64,000 nucleotides of DNA from Phyllobacterium zundukense (GTDB lineage Bacteria; Pseudomonadota; Alphaproteobacteria; Rhizobiales; Rhizobiaceae). The stretch is taken from assembly GCF_002764115.1 (NCBI RefSeq), contig NZ_CP017940.1:434001-498000 (forward strand). The letters are read 5' to 3'. The first letter of the stretch is position 1, and each line of letters begins with the position of its first letter. Below, piece by piece: positions 50,844-62,787 of the stretch. Below the pieces are notes generated by a model. The model was not told where the DNA came from, did no database searches, and worked only from the letters and a program-made list of their open reading frames with translations. The position numbers and the translations under genes are program-made.

Positions 50844-52276
50844 CAGATTTCTTCCTTGACAGGTCTTGCATTCGTCCTGCCGGCAAACACAAACATGGTG
50901 ATGTTCAGACGATTGTATACAGTCAGCGCCAGTGTCACCGCCTCAAACACCATCGAGAATGCCGTGGCGCACGCGGCGCCAGCGAGGCCATAGACTGGTA
51001 TCAGTACAATGCTGAGGCAGATATTAACAATCAGTGTGACGGCATAGACCATAGCGCAGATTTTTTGCTTTCCGGCCATGTTGAGGAGGCTCTCCGCCGG
51101 GCCAACAGAGGCGCGGGCAACGACGCCGACCACCAGAACGAACAGCAATGGATAGCCATCGGTGAACTGGGCGCCGAAGAGGTAGAGCAAGGGTTTGCCC
51201 AGCAGCAGGAGGACGATTGCCATCATCAGCGATGGCCAGAAAGTCCAGCGCGCCGTATCGCGGGCAAATTGGCTCAGTTGGGCGTGGTCATGGGTGTGCA
51301 TCAGTTCGGAATAACGCTGGGCCGCCCCGGCTTTCACCGAGAAATAGACGAAATGCACGAGTGCAAGCAGTTTGACCGTGGCGAAATAGGTCGCGACCTT
51401 GTCAGGCTCCATGTAGCGCCCGACCATCAGGACATCGGCATTGGTGAGCAGGAAGAAAAACCCCTCGACCAGAAAGATCGGCAGCGAGACTGCAAACCAC
51501 TCGCCGAAGCGAATTGTTTTCGTGCCCGGTACCACGACCGCCTGGAATCGGTGGTTGACCACAAGCAGTTGAAATAGCGTTGTCGTGTAGGTGGCAATGA
51601 TCGCCGAGGTTACCGCTGCCGTAGCGGTTGGAGCAAAGCCGGCTGCATGGGCGATGCTCATCACCACAAGGGTGAGGACCGGACGGATGATATAGGTGGG
51701 CGTCAGGGCGACAAGTACCCAGGAGCGCGACCTTGCCGTTCCATCGAGCGTGTCGCCAAGCGCGATCATCGGCAGGCAGATGAAACCGATCAGGAAAGGT
51801 ACGACGTAATAGGATTCGATCGCTTCCCTGAAAAAGTAGACACCGCCGGCACCGATCAGGGCGATGCAGGTCGTCAGACCCAGTGCGAAGGCCTTGCTGG
51901 TAAACAGGATGCCGCGCAAGTGATCGAGTTGCTGACGTTCAAGATATTCCGGCACAAACCGGATGACAGTCGTCTGGAAGCCGAGACAGGAGAGATTGCC
52001 AAGAATAACGACCGTTACCCATACGAGGACAAAGATGCCGTATTCGAACTGCCCCATCCAGCGTGCAAAGATGACCTGGGAGACAAGGGCAATCGCGGCG
52101 CTGATGATGCGCACGAGAAATGCGATCAGTGAGACCCGCTGCGCGACGGCATGTTCCGTTGACCCGTCAAGCATCTGATCCAGGCGCAGGAGCCATGGAT
52201 TAAGCTGCCGTGACAGTCTTTCCGGCAAAAACCGGTCTGCAGTTCTTACCGCAGAAATTCGCAAGGGCAGCTCCAC
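50843..52276 (-). CDS. polysaccharide flippase, Wzx-like
   Basis: A 477-aa MOP-superfamily flippase with 12-14 membrane segments. The first is at RVSLIAFLVRIISAAIALVSQVIFARW (about 47-73), a Wzx/MATE-type start. It moves lipid-linked sugar units across the inner membrane for surface polysaccharide. It precedes and overlaps the GNAT gene. A Rho-independent terminator belonging to secA lies upstream, on its 5' side. Confidence 0.85.
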   Translation of the reverse strand: MELPLRISAVRTADRFLPERLSRQLNPWLLRLDQMLDGSTEHAVAQRVSLIAFLVRIISAAIALVSQVIFARWMGQFEYGIFVLVWVTVVILGNLSCLGFQTTVIRFVPEYLERQQLDHLRGILFTSKAFALGLTTCIALIGAGGVYFFREAIESYYVVPFLIGFICLPMIALGDTLDGTARSRSWVLVALTPTYIIRPVLTLVVMSIAHAAGFAPTATAAVTSAIIATYTTTLFQLLVVNHRFQAVVVPGTKTIRFGEWFAVSLPIFLVEGFFFLLTNADVLMVGRYMEPDKVATYFATVKLLALVHFVYFSVKAGAAQRYSELMHTHDHAQLSQFARDTARWTFWPSLMMAIVLLLLGKPLLYLFGAQFTDGYPLLFVLVVGVVARASVGPAESLLNMAGKQKICAMVYAVTLIVNICLSIVLIPVYGLAGAACATAFSMVFEAVTLALTVYNRLNITMFVFAGRTNARPVKEEI

Positions 52277-52360
52277 TCGTTTCCAATACCAGACCCTATA
52301 ATCCGTAAACCTTTAGAAACGGTTCGAAAAGTCAACGGGTTCTGCTTTGGAAACAATGCA

Positions 52361-52390
52361 AAAGGCCGCGTCTGGGACGCGGCCTTTTTT
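52361..52390. terminator. secA terminator
   Basis: The stem GGCCGCGTC / GACGCGGCC flanked by AAAA and TTTTTT, 10 bp past the secA stop. Confidence 0.85.
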
Positions 52391-52399
52391 GTTTTATTA

Positions 52400-55126
<2,727 letters not shown>

Positions 55127-55483
55127 CCCTGGTCCTCTCTAATTCGTTCTGCCAGGTGGACCCGGCATTTGAGACGCCCGACACCCGGCATTGAAATGCC
55201 TGATAGAGTAGGGACATCAAGCCAAATGTAGCGCATAACCCCAAAACCGGAAGCGGGATCATGCACCATTCAAAAGTGCTGCTGCGGCCATTGTGGGTCC
55301 AAAAGGACGCACGGCGCAGTAGTCGTATCTGTTGCCAAGCTATCTGGACGCAAAGCCGATGGACAGATAAGAGGAGGCTCGAATGATGTCAATGTTGAAG
55401 CAGCAAGCTGTTAATCGCTTCGTCGTGGCAAAATTCTGCCGTAATCATAGCCCGTACCGGTCCTCCCAAGGAGAAATTGACCT
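55127..55483. other. divergent promoter region between secA and parvulin gene
   Basis: This 357-bp gap holds one short frame with a good ribosome site (55383-55487, listed separately). The remaining bases presumably contain the two promoters, but I see no clear consensus by eye. Confidence 0.5.
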
Positions 55484-55487
55484 ATGA
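55383..55487 (+). CDS. 34-codon leader frame coupled to the parvulin gene
   Basis: Starts ATGATG with AAGAGGAGG 6 bases upstream, a stronger ribosome site than that of the gene it precedes. It encodes MMSMLKQQAVNRFVVAKFCR and 14 further residues, and its TGA overlaps the parvulin ATG (ATGA). The product is basic and has no recognised family. It may be a regulatory upstream frame, or a chance one. No homology is known to me. Confidence 0.3.
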   Translation: MMSMLKQQAVNRFVVAKFCRNHSPYRSSQGEIDL

Positions 55488-56401
55488 ACCAATTGCGTAA
55501 AACCCTTTCATTCATGACTGCTGCTGTATTTTTGACCGGTGTTTCCTCCGTGGCTATGGCCCAGGATGCCGGCAAGACGGAAGCGCCCAAAGCCGATGCT
55601 ACCCAGGCAGATGCTGCCAAGACCGATCCGAACAAGGTGCTCGCAACAATCAATGGAACCAAGATCACCGCGAAGGAGGTCGATCAGATTTCCGCAGATC
55701 TCGATCCCCAATTCGCGCGCCTGCCGGACGACCAGCGGCGTTTGGCCGCTCTGGCTGCAATCATCGACATCAAGTCGCTGGCAGCCAAGGCCGAAGCTGA
55801 GAAGCTTGATCAGACGCCCGAGTTCAAGGCCCGTATGGAATTCCTGAAGGATCGCGCCCTGCATAATGACTTTTTCAGGCAGCAGGTTGTCGACAAGATC
55901 ACCGATGCCGACGTGCGTGCCCGATACGACAAGGAAATGGCAGCAATGCCGCCGCAGAATGAAGTGCGCGCTCGTCACATTCTGGTGAAGACCAAGGAAG
56001 AAGCCGAAGCGATCATCAAGCAGCTTGATGGCGGCGCTTCCTTCGAGGAGGTTGCCAAGGAAAAATCGACTGACGGTTCGGCCGCGCAGGGTGGCGATCT
56101 CGGTTATTTCGGGCCCGGCCAGATGGTGCCGGAATTCGAAAAGGCGGCCAATTCGCTTGAAATCGGCAAATACACCAAAGAGCCGGTCCAGACACAGTTC
56201 GGCTTCCACGTGATCAAGCTGGAAGACAAGCGCGTGCAGCAGCCGCCCGCATTCGACACGGTCAAGGACCAGGTCAAATCCATCCTCATCCGTGAGCGCT
56301 ACATGGAGGTGGTCAAGAAGGAACGGGCGGACCTGAAGATTGTATACACCGATCCGGAAATGGAAAAGGCGATCAAGGCCGCGACCGAAGGACAGCAGTA
56401 A
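55484..56401 (+). CDS. periplasmic parvulin-type peptidyl-prolyl isomerase
   Basis: A 305-aa protein. Signal peptide MNQLRKTLSFMTAAVFLTGV, ending at about residue 26 (AMAQ). An Ala/Lys/Asp linker follows, then a SurA-like N-terminal helical part (about 45-135). The parvulin domain lies at about 145-245 (ARHILVKTKEEAEAII; DLGYFGPGQMVPEFEKA; QTQFGFHVIKLED). It assists folding of exported outer-membrane proteins. Placed opposite secA, in keeping with a role in export. A hairpin terminator follows. Confidence 0.9.
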   Translation: MNQLRKTLSFMTAAVFLTGVSSVAMAQDAGKTEAPKADATQADAAKTDPNKVLATINGTKITAKEVDQISADLDPQFARLPDDQRRLAALAAIIDIKSLAAKAEAEKLDQTPEFKARMEFLKDRALHNDFFRQQVVDKITDADVRARYDKEMAAMPPQNEVRARHILVKTKEEAEAIIKQLDGGASFEEVAKEKSTDGSAAQGGDLGYFGPGQMVPEFEKAANSLEIGKYTKEPVQTQFGFHVIKLEDKRVQQPPAFDTVKDQVKSILIRERYMEVVKKERADLKIVYTDPEMEKAIKAATEGQQ

Positions 56402-56409
56402 TAGATCAG

Positions 56410-56436
56410 GGGCCCGGCTTTGCTGGGCCCTTTCTT
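56410..56436 (+). terminator. terminator after the parvulin gene
   Basis: The stem GGGCCCGGC / GCTGGGCCC with a TTT loop is followed by TTTCTT. Confidence 0.75.
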
Positions 56437-56482
56437 CCAGTCCATGTCCCAACCTTGTCAAAGCCGCTCTTCGAGGTAATCA

Positions 56483-57724
56483 ATGTCTACATCTGTCTCT
56501 CCGCTGGCTCCGAAACATTATCCCGCCATGCCGGAAATTCGCGGAGCAAGGATCGCTACCGCTGAAGCCGGCATCAAGTACAAGGGCCGGACCGATGTTC
56601 TGATGATTGTTTTTGACAAGCCTGCTGCGGTTGCGGGAGTATTTACCCGGTCAAAATGCCCGTCGGCAGCCGTGGATTTTTGCCGTGACAGCCTGGTTGG
56701 CGGCAAAGCGCGCGCCGTGGTCGTCAATTCCGGCAATGCCAATGCATTTACGGGAAAAAAAGGACGGGAATCGACCAAGCTGACCGCCGCGGCTGCATCA
56801 AAGGCCGTCGGGTGCAAGCCTGGCGAAGTCTTCCTCGCCTCGACCGGGGTGATTGGCGAGCCGCTTGATGCTGGAAAGTTTAGCCATCTTCTCGGTGACA
56901 TGACGAAGAATGCCGCCGCCGAGCGCTGGCAGGATGCGGCCAGCGCCATCATGACGACCGATACGTTTCCGAAGGTTGCAACGGAAACGGTTCTGCTCGG
57001 CGGGGTTCCGGTGACAATCAACGGCATTGCCAAGGGCGCCGGCATGATCGCGCCGGACATGGCGACGATGCTGTCCTTTGTTGCGACCGACGCGCCGATC
57101 GAATCGGATGTTCTGCAAGAGCTGCTATCGAAGTCAGTGGGCAAGAGCTTCAATTCCGTGACCGTCGACAGCGATACATCGACATCCGACACCTTGCTGC
57201 TCTTTGCCACGGGTTCTGCTGCCGAGCGCGGCGCGGAACGCGTAACAAAGGTCAAGGACAAGCGGCTGAAGGGTTTCAGCAAGGCGCTCGACCGTGTGTT
57301 GAAGAATCTGGCCCTGCAGGTCGTGCGTGACGGCGAGGGCGCGCGCAAGATGCTGGAAATCACGGTGACCGGCGCGACCTCGGCGCGCTCGGCCAAGCGT
57401 ATTGCGCTATCGATTGCCAATTCGCCGCTGGTCAAGACGGCTGCGGCTGGCGAGGACGCCAATTGGGGCCGTATCGTCATGGCCGTTGGCAAGGCCGGCG
57501 AACCGGCAGACCGGGACCGCCTTGCGATCTGGTTCGGCGATATTCGCGTTGCCCGCGAAGGCGAGCGCGATCCCGACTATTCGGAAGAAGCGACATCCGC
57601 CTATATGAAGAACCAGGATATCAGTATCCGTGTCGATATCGGTCTGGGCAAAGGCAAGGCGACTGTCTGGACCTGCGACCTGACCAAGGAATATGTGGCG
57701 ATCAACGGCGATTACCGTAGCTGA
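56483..57724 (+). CDS. argJ: bifunctional glutamate N-acetyltransferase / ornithine acetyltransferase
   Basis: A 413-aa ArgJ. The self-cleavage site [16 protein letters not shown] has nucleophile T195. [10 protein letters not shown] (about 82-91) and the C-terminal [10 protein letters not shown] (about 339-348) are the usual blocks. It makes N-acetylglutamate and releases ornithine in arginine synthesis. The start ATG at 56483 follows a GAGG site. A GNAT gene and mutT follow at short spacing, so this is probably one operon. Confidence 0.95.
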   Translation: MSTSVSPLAPKHYPAMPEIRGARIATAEAGIKYKGRTDVLMIVFDKPAAVAGVFTRSKCPSAAVDFCRDSLVGGKARAVVVNSGNANAFTGKKGRESTKLTAAAASKAVGCKPGEVFLASTGVIGEPLDAGKFSHLLGDMTKNAAAERWQDAASAIMTTDTFPKVATETVLLGGVPVTINGIAKGAGMIAPDMATMLSFVATDAPIESDVLQELLSKSVGKSFNSVTVDSDTSTSDTLLLFATGSAAERGAERVTKVKDKRLKGFSKALDRVLKNLALQVVRDGEGARKMLEITVTGATSARSAKRIALSIANSPLVKTAAAGEDANWGRIVMAVGKAGEPADRDRLAIWFGDIRVAREGERDPDYSEEATSAYMKNQDISIRVDIGLGKGKATVWTCDLTKEYVAINGDYRS

Positions 57725-57745
57725 GACACTTTCTGAGGATAATGC

Positions 57746-58498
57746 ATGCAATTGGCGCAGATCAGGCAGATTGAGGCGGTTGGATTCCGGGCCTGGCCTG
57801 CTTCCTCCGTCCATTATGACGGAAGCTGGGCCATCCGCATGACGGCGAGCCATCCGTCCAAGCGCCTGAACTCCGTCAATCCGCTCGATCCCGGCGACAT
57901 CGACAATATGCAGCAGCGAGTGACACGGGCTGCGCAGCGGTTTCGCGCCTATGGCAGGCCCCCCGTTTTCCGCCTGTCGCCGCTCGCACCCAAGGAACTT
58001 GACCAGTATCTCGACGATCTGGGTTGGGCACGCTTCGATGAATCAATGGTCATGACCGTCGATCTGGCAAATGTCGATCTCTCCGATGCGATCGACCAGA
58101 TCCCGCTGAAGGATATCGGCCGGTTCATCGACGCTTCATTGCAGGTTCAGGGTGAGAATTCCGCTCTGAAACCGGGCCTGTTCGAGGTCATCAATGCCAT
58201 TCGGCCATCGAAGGGCCTGTTTGTCATCGAAGAGGGTGCTGTGCCGGTTTCGACGGCGATCTGCGTGCATGATGGTGCATTGGCCGGATTGTTCAACATC
58301 GGAACGGCAGCAAACCGGCGCCGCGTCGGGCTCGGTCGCACGATCATTCAATCAGCGTTGAAGTGGGCCATGCAACACGGTGCCAAAAAGGCCTGGCTGC
58401 AGGTGGAAGTAGCCAATACGGGTGCCATTGCGCTGTATGAGCAAATGGGCTTCCACGAAGCCTACCGGTACGCCTACAGGCAGGCGCCGGAGAAATGA
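57746..58498 (+). CDS. GNAT family N-acetyltransferase
   Basis: A 250-aa protein. The C-terminal GNAT core is ALAGLFNIGTAANRRRVGLGRTIIQSA (motif A, about 174-200) with VANTGAIALYEQMGFHEAYRYAY near the end (about 218-245). The N-terminal 100 residues are a second, degenerate GNAT-like half. Substrate unknown. The stop overlaps the mutT start (ATGA). Same direction as argJ, in a frequent Rhizobiales order. Confidence 0.85.
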   Translation: MQLAQIRQIEAVGFRAWPASSVHYDGSWAIRMTASHPSKRLNSVNPLDPGDIDNMQQRVTRAAQRFRAYGRPPVFRLSPLAPKELDQYLDDLGWARFDESMVMTVDLANVDLSDAIDQIPLKDIGRFIDASLQVQGENSALKPGLFEVINAIRPSKGLFVIEEGAVPVSTAICVHDGALAGLFNIGTAANRRRVGLGRTIIQSALKWAMQHGAKKAWLQVEVANTGAIALYEQMGFHEAYRYAYRQAPEK

Positions 58499-58911
58499 GT
58501 AAAAACGTGTCGCATCCGATTCTACTGGTCACGGCCTGCGCGCTGGTTGATGCCGACGGCAGGGTGCTGCTGACGCAACGTCCGGAAGGCAAGTCGCTTG
58601 CCGGCCTGTGGGAATTCCCGGGCGGCAAGGTCGATCCGGGCGAAACGCCGGAAGAAAGCCTGATCCGCGAATTGCACGAGGAACTCGGCATTACGGTCAA
58701 ACCGGACTGCCTCGCGCCGCTGACATTTGCCAGTCATACATACGAGACGTTCCATCTGCTGATGCCGCTCTTCATCTGCCGGCGCTATGAAGGCATCCCG
58801 CTTGGGGTGGAAGGGCAGGTGCTGAAGTGGGTGAAACCGAAGGAAATGCGCGATTATCCCATGCCGCCTGCCGACATCCCGCTCATTCCCTTCCTGATAG
58901 ATCTCCTGTGA
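58495..58911 (+). CDS. mutT: 8-oxo-dGTP diphosphatase (Nudix)
   Basis: A 138-aa Nudix hydrolase. The Nudix box is complete: WEFPGGKVDPGETPEESL followed by IRELHEELGI (about 36-63). It removes 8-oxo-dGTP from the nucleotide pool. Coupled to the GNAT gene by a four-base overlap. Confidence 0.9.
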   Translation: MSKNVSHPILLVTACALVDADGRVLLTQRPEGKSLAGLWEFPGGKVDPGETPEESLIRELHEELGITVKPDCLAPLTFASHTYETFHLLMPLFICRRYEGIPLGVEGQVLKWVKPKEMRDYPMPPADIPLIPFLIDLL

Positions 58912-59021
58912 ATTTTCCCTGGTTCACAACCTGAAACTGCATTCTTTGCCAATCATTAATGACTCCTTCACTTGATTGAGCGACTTTTAGATAATTCCGA
59001 AGACGCATTTTCAGGTGGGGC

Positions 59022-59348
59022 ATGGGGCGCAAGAACGATTATCGCGATGACGATCTGTTGCTGTCGAGAACTCTCGCAGGCGCAGGGATGGGTCTGTTGC
59101 GGATCACGCTGTTGTTCGGTTCCGCAGCCATTGCGCTGGCGTTGATCATAGCACCGCTCGCCGATCGCGGTACCCAGGCCGTCGTAGACTATTCGACTGG
59201 GCGCTCGATCGACGAGATATCGACGGGATCGATCAAAAAGGCCGAGCCAACGGCTTCGACCTACACGGTTCGCCGCAGCGTGCTGCAGCGGTCACCCAAT
59301 GCGGTCTGCATCCTCAACAGTGACGGGTCGAAAACCGGCGACTGCTGA
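59022..59348 (+). CDS. small membrane protein, unknown
   Basis: A 108-aa protein with a basic cytoplasmic start (MGRKNDYRDDDLLLSR), one membrane segment (about 27-47, LLRITLLFGSAAIALALII) and a short periplasmic tail ending CILNSDGSKTGDC. Two Cys near the end could form a disulfide. The family is found in Rhizobiales but has no known role. Convergent with the methyltransferase gene. Confidence 0.7.
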   Translation: MGRKNDYRDDDLLLSRTLAGAGMGLLRITLLFGSAAIALALIIAPLADRGTQAVVDYSTGRSIDEISTGSIKKAEPTASTYTVRRSVLQRSPNAVCILNSDGSKTGDC

Positions 59349-59365
59349 AAGATCTTTCGATCTCT

Positions 59366-60256
59366 TCACTTCTTTTCGAGCGAGTCCACGTCCTTGAGGA
59401 AATCGGCGAGCGAGGCTTTTGCCGAGCCCGGCTTCAGCGGCTTCTGCTGCGATTCATGCGCCGCCCACCCGGACATCCAGATGAAAGAGAATGTCGCCCT
59501 GATCCGGCCATCGGGATCGCTGAAGCGTTCCGCATAGATTTCAGCGACACGCAGGAAGAAATGCCGCGTCAGGGGCCGCCGCGACCGGCCGAGCAGAATA
59601 TTTTGCATGCCCATGGCGCGCAGGTCGCGCATCAGGGCGAAGGCAGAATCATAGCGCACCGTATAGGTTTCGATGTCAGTGACAGGCAGGGTGAACCCGG
59701 CCCGCTGCAACAGGCCGCCGGCATCCCGGACATCGGCAAAGGGTGCCACGCGCGGCGAGGCACCGCCCAGGATTTCGCTTTCTGCCGCGATCAGGCATTC
59801 GCGCAGTTCCGTCAGCGTGTTTTCGCCAACCATGGCGCCGAGGAACAAGCCGTCTGGTTTCAGCACACGGCGGATTTGCAAAAGCGTGCCCGGGGTATCG
59901 TTGGTCAGGTGCAGGGAGAGCAGCGAGACGATCAGGTCAATGCTCGCAGATTTGAGCGGAAGCACCTCCTCATCGGCGACGACCGCCGGAAATCCACCGC
60001 CAAGAAACTGTGCATCCTGCTCGACACGCACGATTGTTGCGGCTTTGCCCGATCGTTGCAATGCCTGTGCGACGAGCCCCGTATGGCTTGCCAGATCGAC
60101 GGCAACGTCGAAATTGCGCTCAACCGCCGAAAGGCGCTCCTCGAGATCGTCGGCAGCGCGGGAAAGCAGGAAATCCGCAGAGTTTCCGTGTTGCTTTAGG
60201 GCGCGCAGGCGTCTTTGAAGCAATAGATTTCGATCGAAGACCTGATGCCGATCCAT
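59366..60256 (-). CDS. class I SAM methyltransferase, BioC/NDUFAF5-like
   Basis: From the ATG at 60256 (MDRHQVFDRNLLLQRRLRAL) it is 296 aa. Motif I is FDVAVDLASHTGLVAQAL (about 49-66), followed by LIVSLLSLHLTNDTPGTLLQIRRVLKPDGLFLG (about 115-147). The VFDRxLLxxRRxRA start is that of the mitochondrial NDUFAF5 family, which hydroxylates a complex I subunit. A role in respiratory complex I assembly is a plausible inference. The frame is open upstream to 60421 without conservation. Confidence 0.85.
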   Translation of the reverse strand: MDRHQVFDRNLLLQRRLRALKQHGNSADFLLSRAADDLEERLSAVERNFDVAVDLASHTGLVAQALQRSGKAATIVRVEQDAQFLGGGFPAVVADEEVLPLKSASIDLIVSLLSLHLTNDTPGTLLQIRRVLKPDGLFLGAMVGENTLTELRECLIAAESEILGGASPRVAPFADVRDAGGLLQRAGFTLPVTDIETYTVRYDSAFALMRDLRAMGMQNILLGRSRRPLTRHFFLRVAEIYAERFSDPDGRIRATFSFIWMSGWAAHESQQKPLKPGSAKASLADFLKDVDSLEKK

Positions 60257-60319
60257 TCCGAACTTCTCTGATAACTGTATAGTTGATTGGGTAGATGCGT
60301 CGCCCCGGGTGGAATTGCA

Positions 60320-61085
60320 ATGAAAACTGTTGGAACAACTGCACGTCTTTTCACACGCGCCGTGACAAATCAGCTTTTCGGGCTGTTGTTTCCGCCGGTT
60401 TGTGCAGGATGCGACAGGCACGTCGCTGAACCCGGAACCTGTGCGGCGCCTGCTGGTCGAGGGTCCGCTTTATCGAAAAGCCCTATTGCCCCGTGCTCGG
60501 CATCCCTTTCAGCCATGACCTCGGCGCCGAAATTCTTTCCGCCGAGGCCATTGCCGATCCGCCACCGTTTCGCCGCGCGAGGTCCGTCGCGGTGCACGAG
60601 GGTGTTATCCGCGATATGGTACACCGCCTCAAATATAATGACCGCACCGATCTTGGTCCCTGGATGGCGGGCTGGATGATGCGGGCAGGCAGTGAATTGC
60701 TCAGCGATTGCGATATCATGGTGCCCGTGCCTCTGCATGCGCGGCGGTTCTGGTTCCGCCGGTTCAATCAATCGGCAGAACTTGCCCGTCATCTGGCGAG
60801 ATGAGCGGCAAACCGTTTGATCCGGACGCACTGAGGCGCGTCAGGCAAACCCGGCAGCAGGTGGGGCTCGGTGCAAATGAGCGCGTCGCCAACGTTCGCG
60901 GCGCATTCAGAGTGCCTGATGCACAGGAAATCAAGGTGCGCGGGCGCGATGTCCTGCTGATAGATGATGTCTATACAACGGGAGCAACCGTAAAAGCGGC
61001 TTCACGCGCCTTGCTCAGAAGCGGCGCAGCGAATGTCGATGTTCTGACTTTTGGCCGGGTCATGTCGAAAGAATTGTCTGTTTGA
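60320..61085 (+). pseudogene. comF: comF, broken by two frameshifts
   Basis: The ComF pieces are in three frames. LLFPPVCAGCDRHVAEPGT is in frame 1. One base is missing near 60440, after which FIEKPYCPVLGIPFSHDLG and VHRLKYNDRTDLGPW follow in the next frame, as does PVPLHARRFWFRRFNQSAE. Another base is missing near 60803, then SGKPFDPDALRRVRQTRQQ and the PRPP loop DVLLIDDVYTTGAT follow. Each shift is -1 in a short repeat of bases. It encodes a phosphoribosyltransferase-like competence protein when intact. Sequencing error is possible. Confidence 0.8.
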
Positions 61086-61163
61086 CCCGGTTTCGGCAGA
61101 AAGAACGGGTCTTTTCGCCTGAAGTTTTGATGCCTATATAGGGAGAGAATATGGAGTATTTGG

Positions 61164-61439
61164 ATGGTTGATGTAACAATCTATACGCGTAACGGTTGCG
61201 GCTATTGTACAGCCGCCAAGGGTCTTCTTTCGGAAAAAGGCGTGACCTTCGTTGAGTATAATGCGACGATCGAGCCTACAGCGCGGCAGGAAATGCTGGC
61301 GCGCGCCAATGGCCGCTCAACCTTTCCGCAGATATTCGTCGGCAAAACCCATGTTGGAGGCTGCGACGACCTTTATGCGCTGGAAAATCAGGGCCGTCTC
61401 GACATCCTGTTGAAGACGGGCGAACTGGCACAAGGATGA
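61164..61439 (+). CDS. grxC: glutaredoxin 3
   Basis: A 91-aa dithiol glutaredoxin with the CGYC active site (C12, C15) in YTRNGCGYCTAAKG. TFPQIFVGKTHVGGCDDL at about 57-74 contains the cis-Pro and GGCDD glutathione-binding motif. It reduces disulfides with glutathione in the cytoplasm. Close spacing to the nitrilase gene (4 bp) suggests one operon with the following two genes. Confidence 0.94.
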   Translation: MVDVTIYTRNGCGYCTAAKGLLSEKGVTFVEYNATIEPTARQEMLARANGRSTFPQIFVGKTHVGGCDDLYALENQGRLDILLKTGELAQG

Positions 61440-61443
61440 TGAT

Positions 61444-62310
61444 ATGAGTTCATTTCGTGCAGCCGCCATCCAGATGCGCTCGGGCGTGGACCCGCAGCGC
61501 AACGCCGCCGATCTCGCCCGCTACGTTGCGGAGGCGGTGGCAAAAGGCGCGGTTTATGTCCAGACGCCCGAAATGACCGGCGCTCTGCAACGGGATCGCA
61601 AGGCGCTCGCGAGTGTCTTGAAGGCTGAGAACGACGATGTCATCGTTCGCACCGCTTCAGAACTCGCAGCCAAGCATGGAATTCATCTTCATATCGGCTC
61701 AACGGCTATCGCCCGCGACGACGGCAAGATCGCCAACCGGGCTTTTCTGTTCGGCCCGGATGGCAATATCCTTACCCGCTATGACAAGATCCATATGTTC
61801 GACGTCGATCTGGACAATGGCGAGAGCTGGCGGGAATCGGCCGTCTACGCGCCGGGTGCCGACACTGTGGTGATCGATCTACCCTTCGCACGCCTTGGTT
61901 TTGCGATCTGCTACGATGTGCGCTTCCCGCAATTGTTCCGCGCACAGGCTTTGGCCGGTGCGTCGGTGATTACCGCGCCCGCCGCCTTTACCCGCCAGAC
62001 CGGTGAGGCGCATTGGCATGTGCTGCAGCGCGCTCGCGCAATCGAAAACGGTGCGTTCATGGTCTCGGCCGCGCAGGGTGGTGTCCATGAGGACGGCCGC
62101 GAAACCTATGGTCATTCGATGATCGTCGCACCCTGGGGCGAAATTCTTGCGGAAGCCGATCATGCGGAGCCCGCGGTCATTGTTGCGGATATCGATCCGG
62201 CATTGAGCGCCGCCGCCCGCTCGAAGGTCCCGAATCTCAAGAATGCGCGCCCGTTTGGACTGGTCGTTGAGAATGACGGCCAGAGCGAAAGACATTCGGT
62301 AGCGTCATGA
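61444..62310 (+). CDS. carbon-nitrogen hydrolase (nitrilase superfamily)
   Basis: A 288-aa Nit1/Nit2-like amidase. The catalytic triad is E43 (TPEMTG), K115 (YDKIHMFDVDL) and C156 (AICYDVRFPQL). It probably removes amide groups from omega-amidase or deaminated glutathione substrates. Its start is 4 bp past grxC and the end overlaps DUF1178 (ATGA). Confidence 0.92.
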   Translation: MSSFRAAAIQMRSGVDPQRNAADLARYVAEAVAKGAVYVQTPEMTGALQRDRKALASVLKAENDDVIVRTASELAAKHGIHLHIGSTAIARDDGKIANRAFLFGPDGNILTRYDKIHMFDVDLDNGESWRESAVYAPGADTVVIDLPFARLGFAICYDVRFPQLFRAQALAGASVITAPAAFTRQTGEAHWHVLQRARAIENGAFMVSAAQGGVHEDGRETYGHSMIVAPWGEILAEADHAEPAVIVADIDPALSAAARSKVPNLKNARPFGLVVENDGQSERHSVAS

Positions 62311-62720
62311 TCCGTTTTTCCCTTCATTGCGACCATGACCATGACTTTGAAGGCTGGTTTCGAAGCAATGATGATTTTGATACGCAGGCCGAAAAGCACC
62401 TCGTAACGTGTCCGGTTTGCAATTCGCACAAGGTCGAGAAGGCGTTGATGGCACCCTCTGTCACGACCGGCCGGCAAAAGGAAAAGATCGCCGTCGCCAT
62501 GAGCAAAATGGTCACGGAGCTCAAGGAAATGGCACAGAAAGTCCGCGAGAATGCCGATTATGTCGGCAGTGACTTTGCCGAGGAAGCCCGCAAGATTCAT
62601 TTCGGCGAGGTCGAAAAACGCGGCATTTATGGCGAAGCTACCGGTGAGGAGGTCAAATCCCTGCTCGAGGATGGTGTCGATGTCATGCCGCTTCCCGTCT
62701 TTCCGGAAGACCACAATTGA
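62307..62720 (+). CDS. DUF1178 family protein
   Basis: A 137-aa protein. The N-terminus MIRFSLHCDHDHDFEGWFRS and the CPVCNSHKVEKALMAPSV block (about 34-51) give a probable zinc site. Family DUF1178 is widespread next to nitrilase and grxC genes in Rhizobiales, function unknown. Start overlaps the nitrilase stop. Confidence 0.9.
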   Translation: MIRFSLHCDHDHDFEGWFRSNDDFDTQAEKHLVTCPVCNSHKVEKALMAPSVTTGRQKEKIAVAMSKMVTELKEMAQKVRENADYVGSDFAEEARKIHFGEVEKRGIYGEATGEEVKSLLEDGVDVMPLPVFPEDHN

Positions 62721-62787
62721 TCTTGCCCGGTTAAATCCGATCTCTATGGTGCTCAGCTCGAACTGAACCCCATCGGATGATTCCCCC

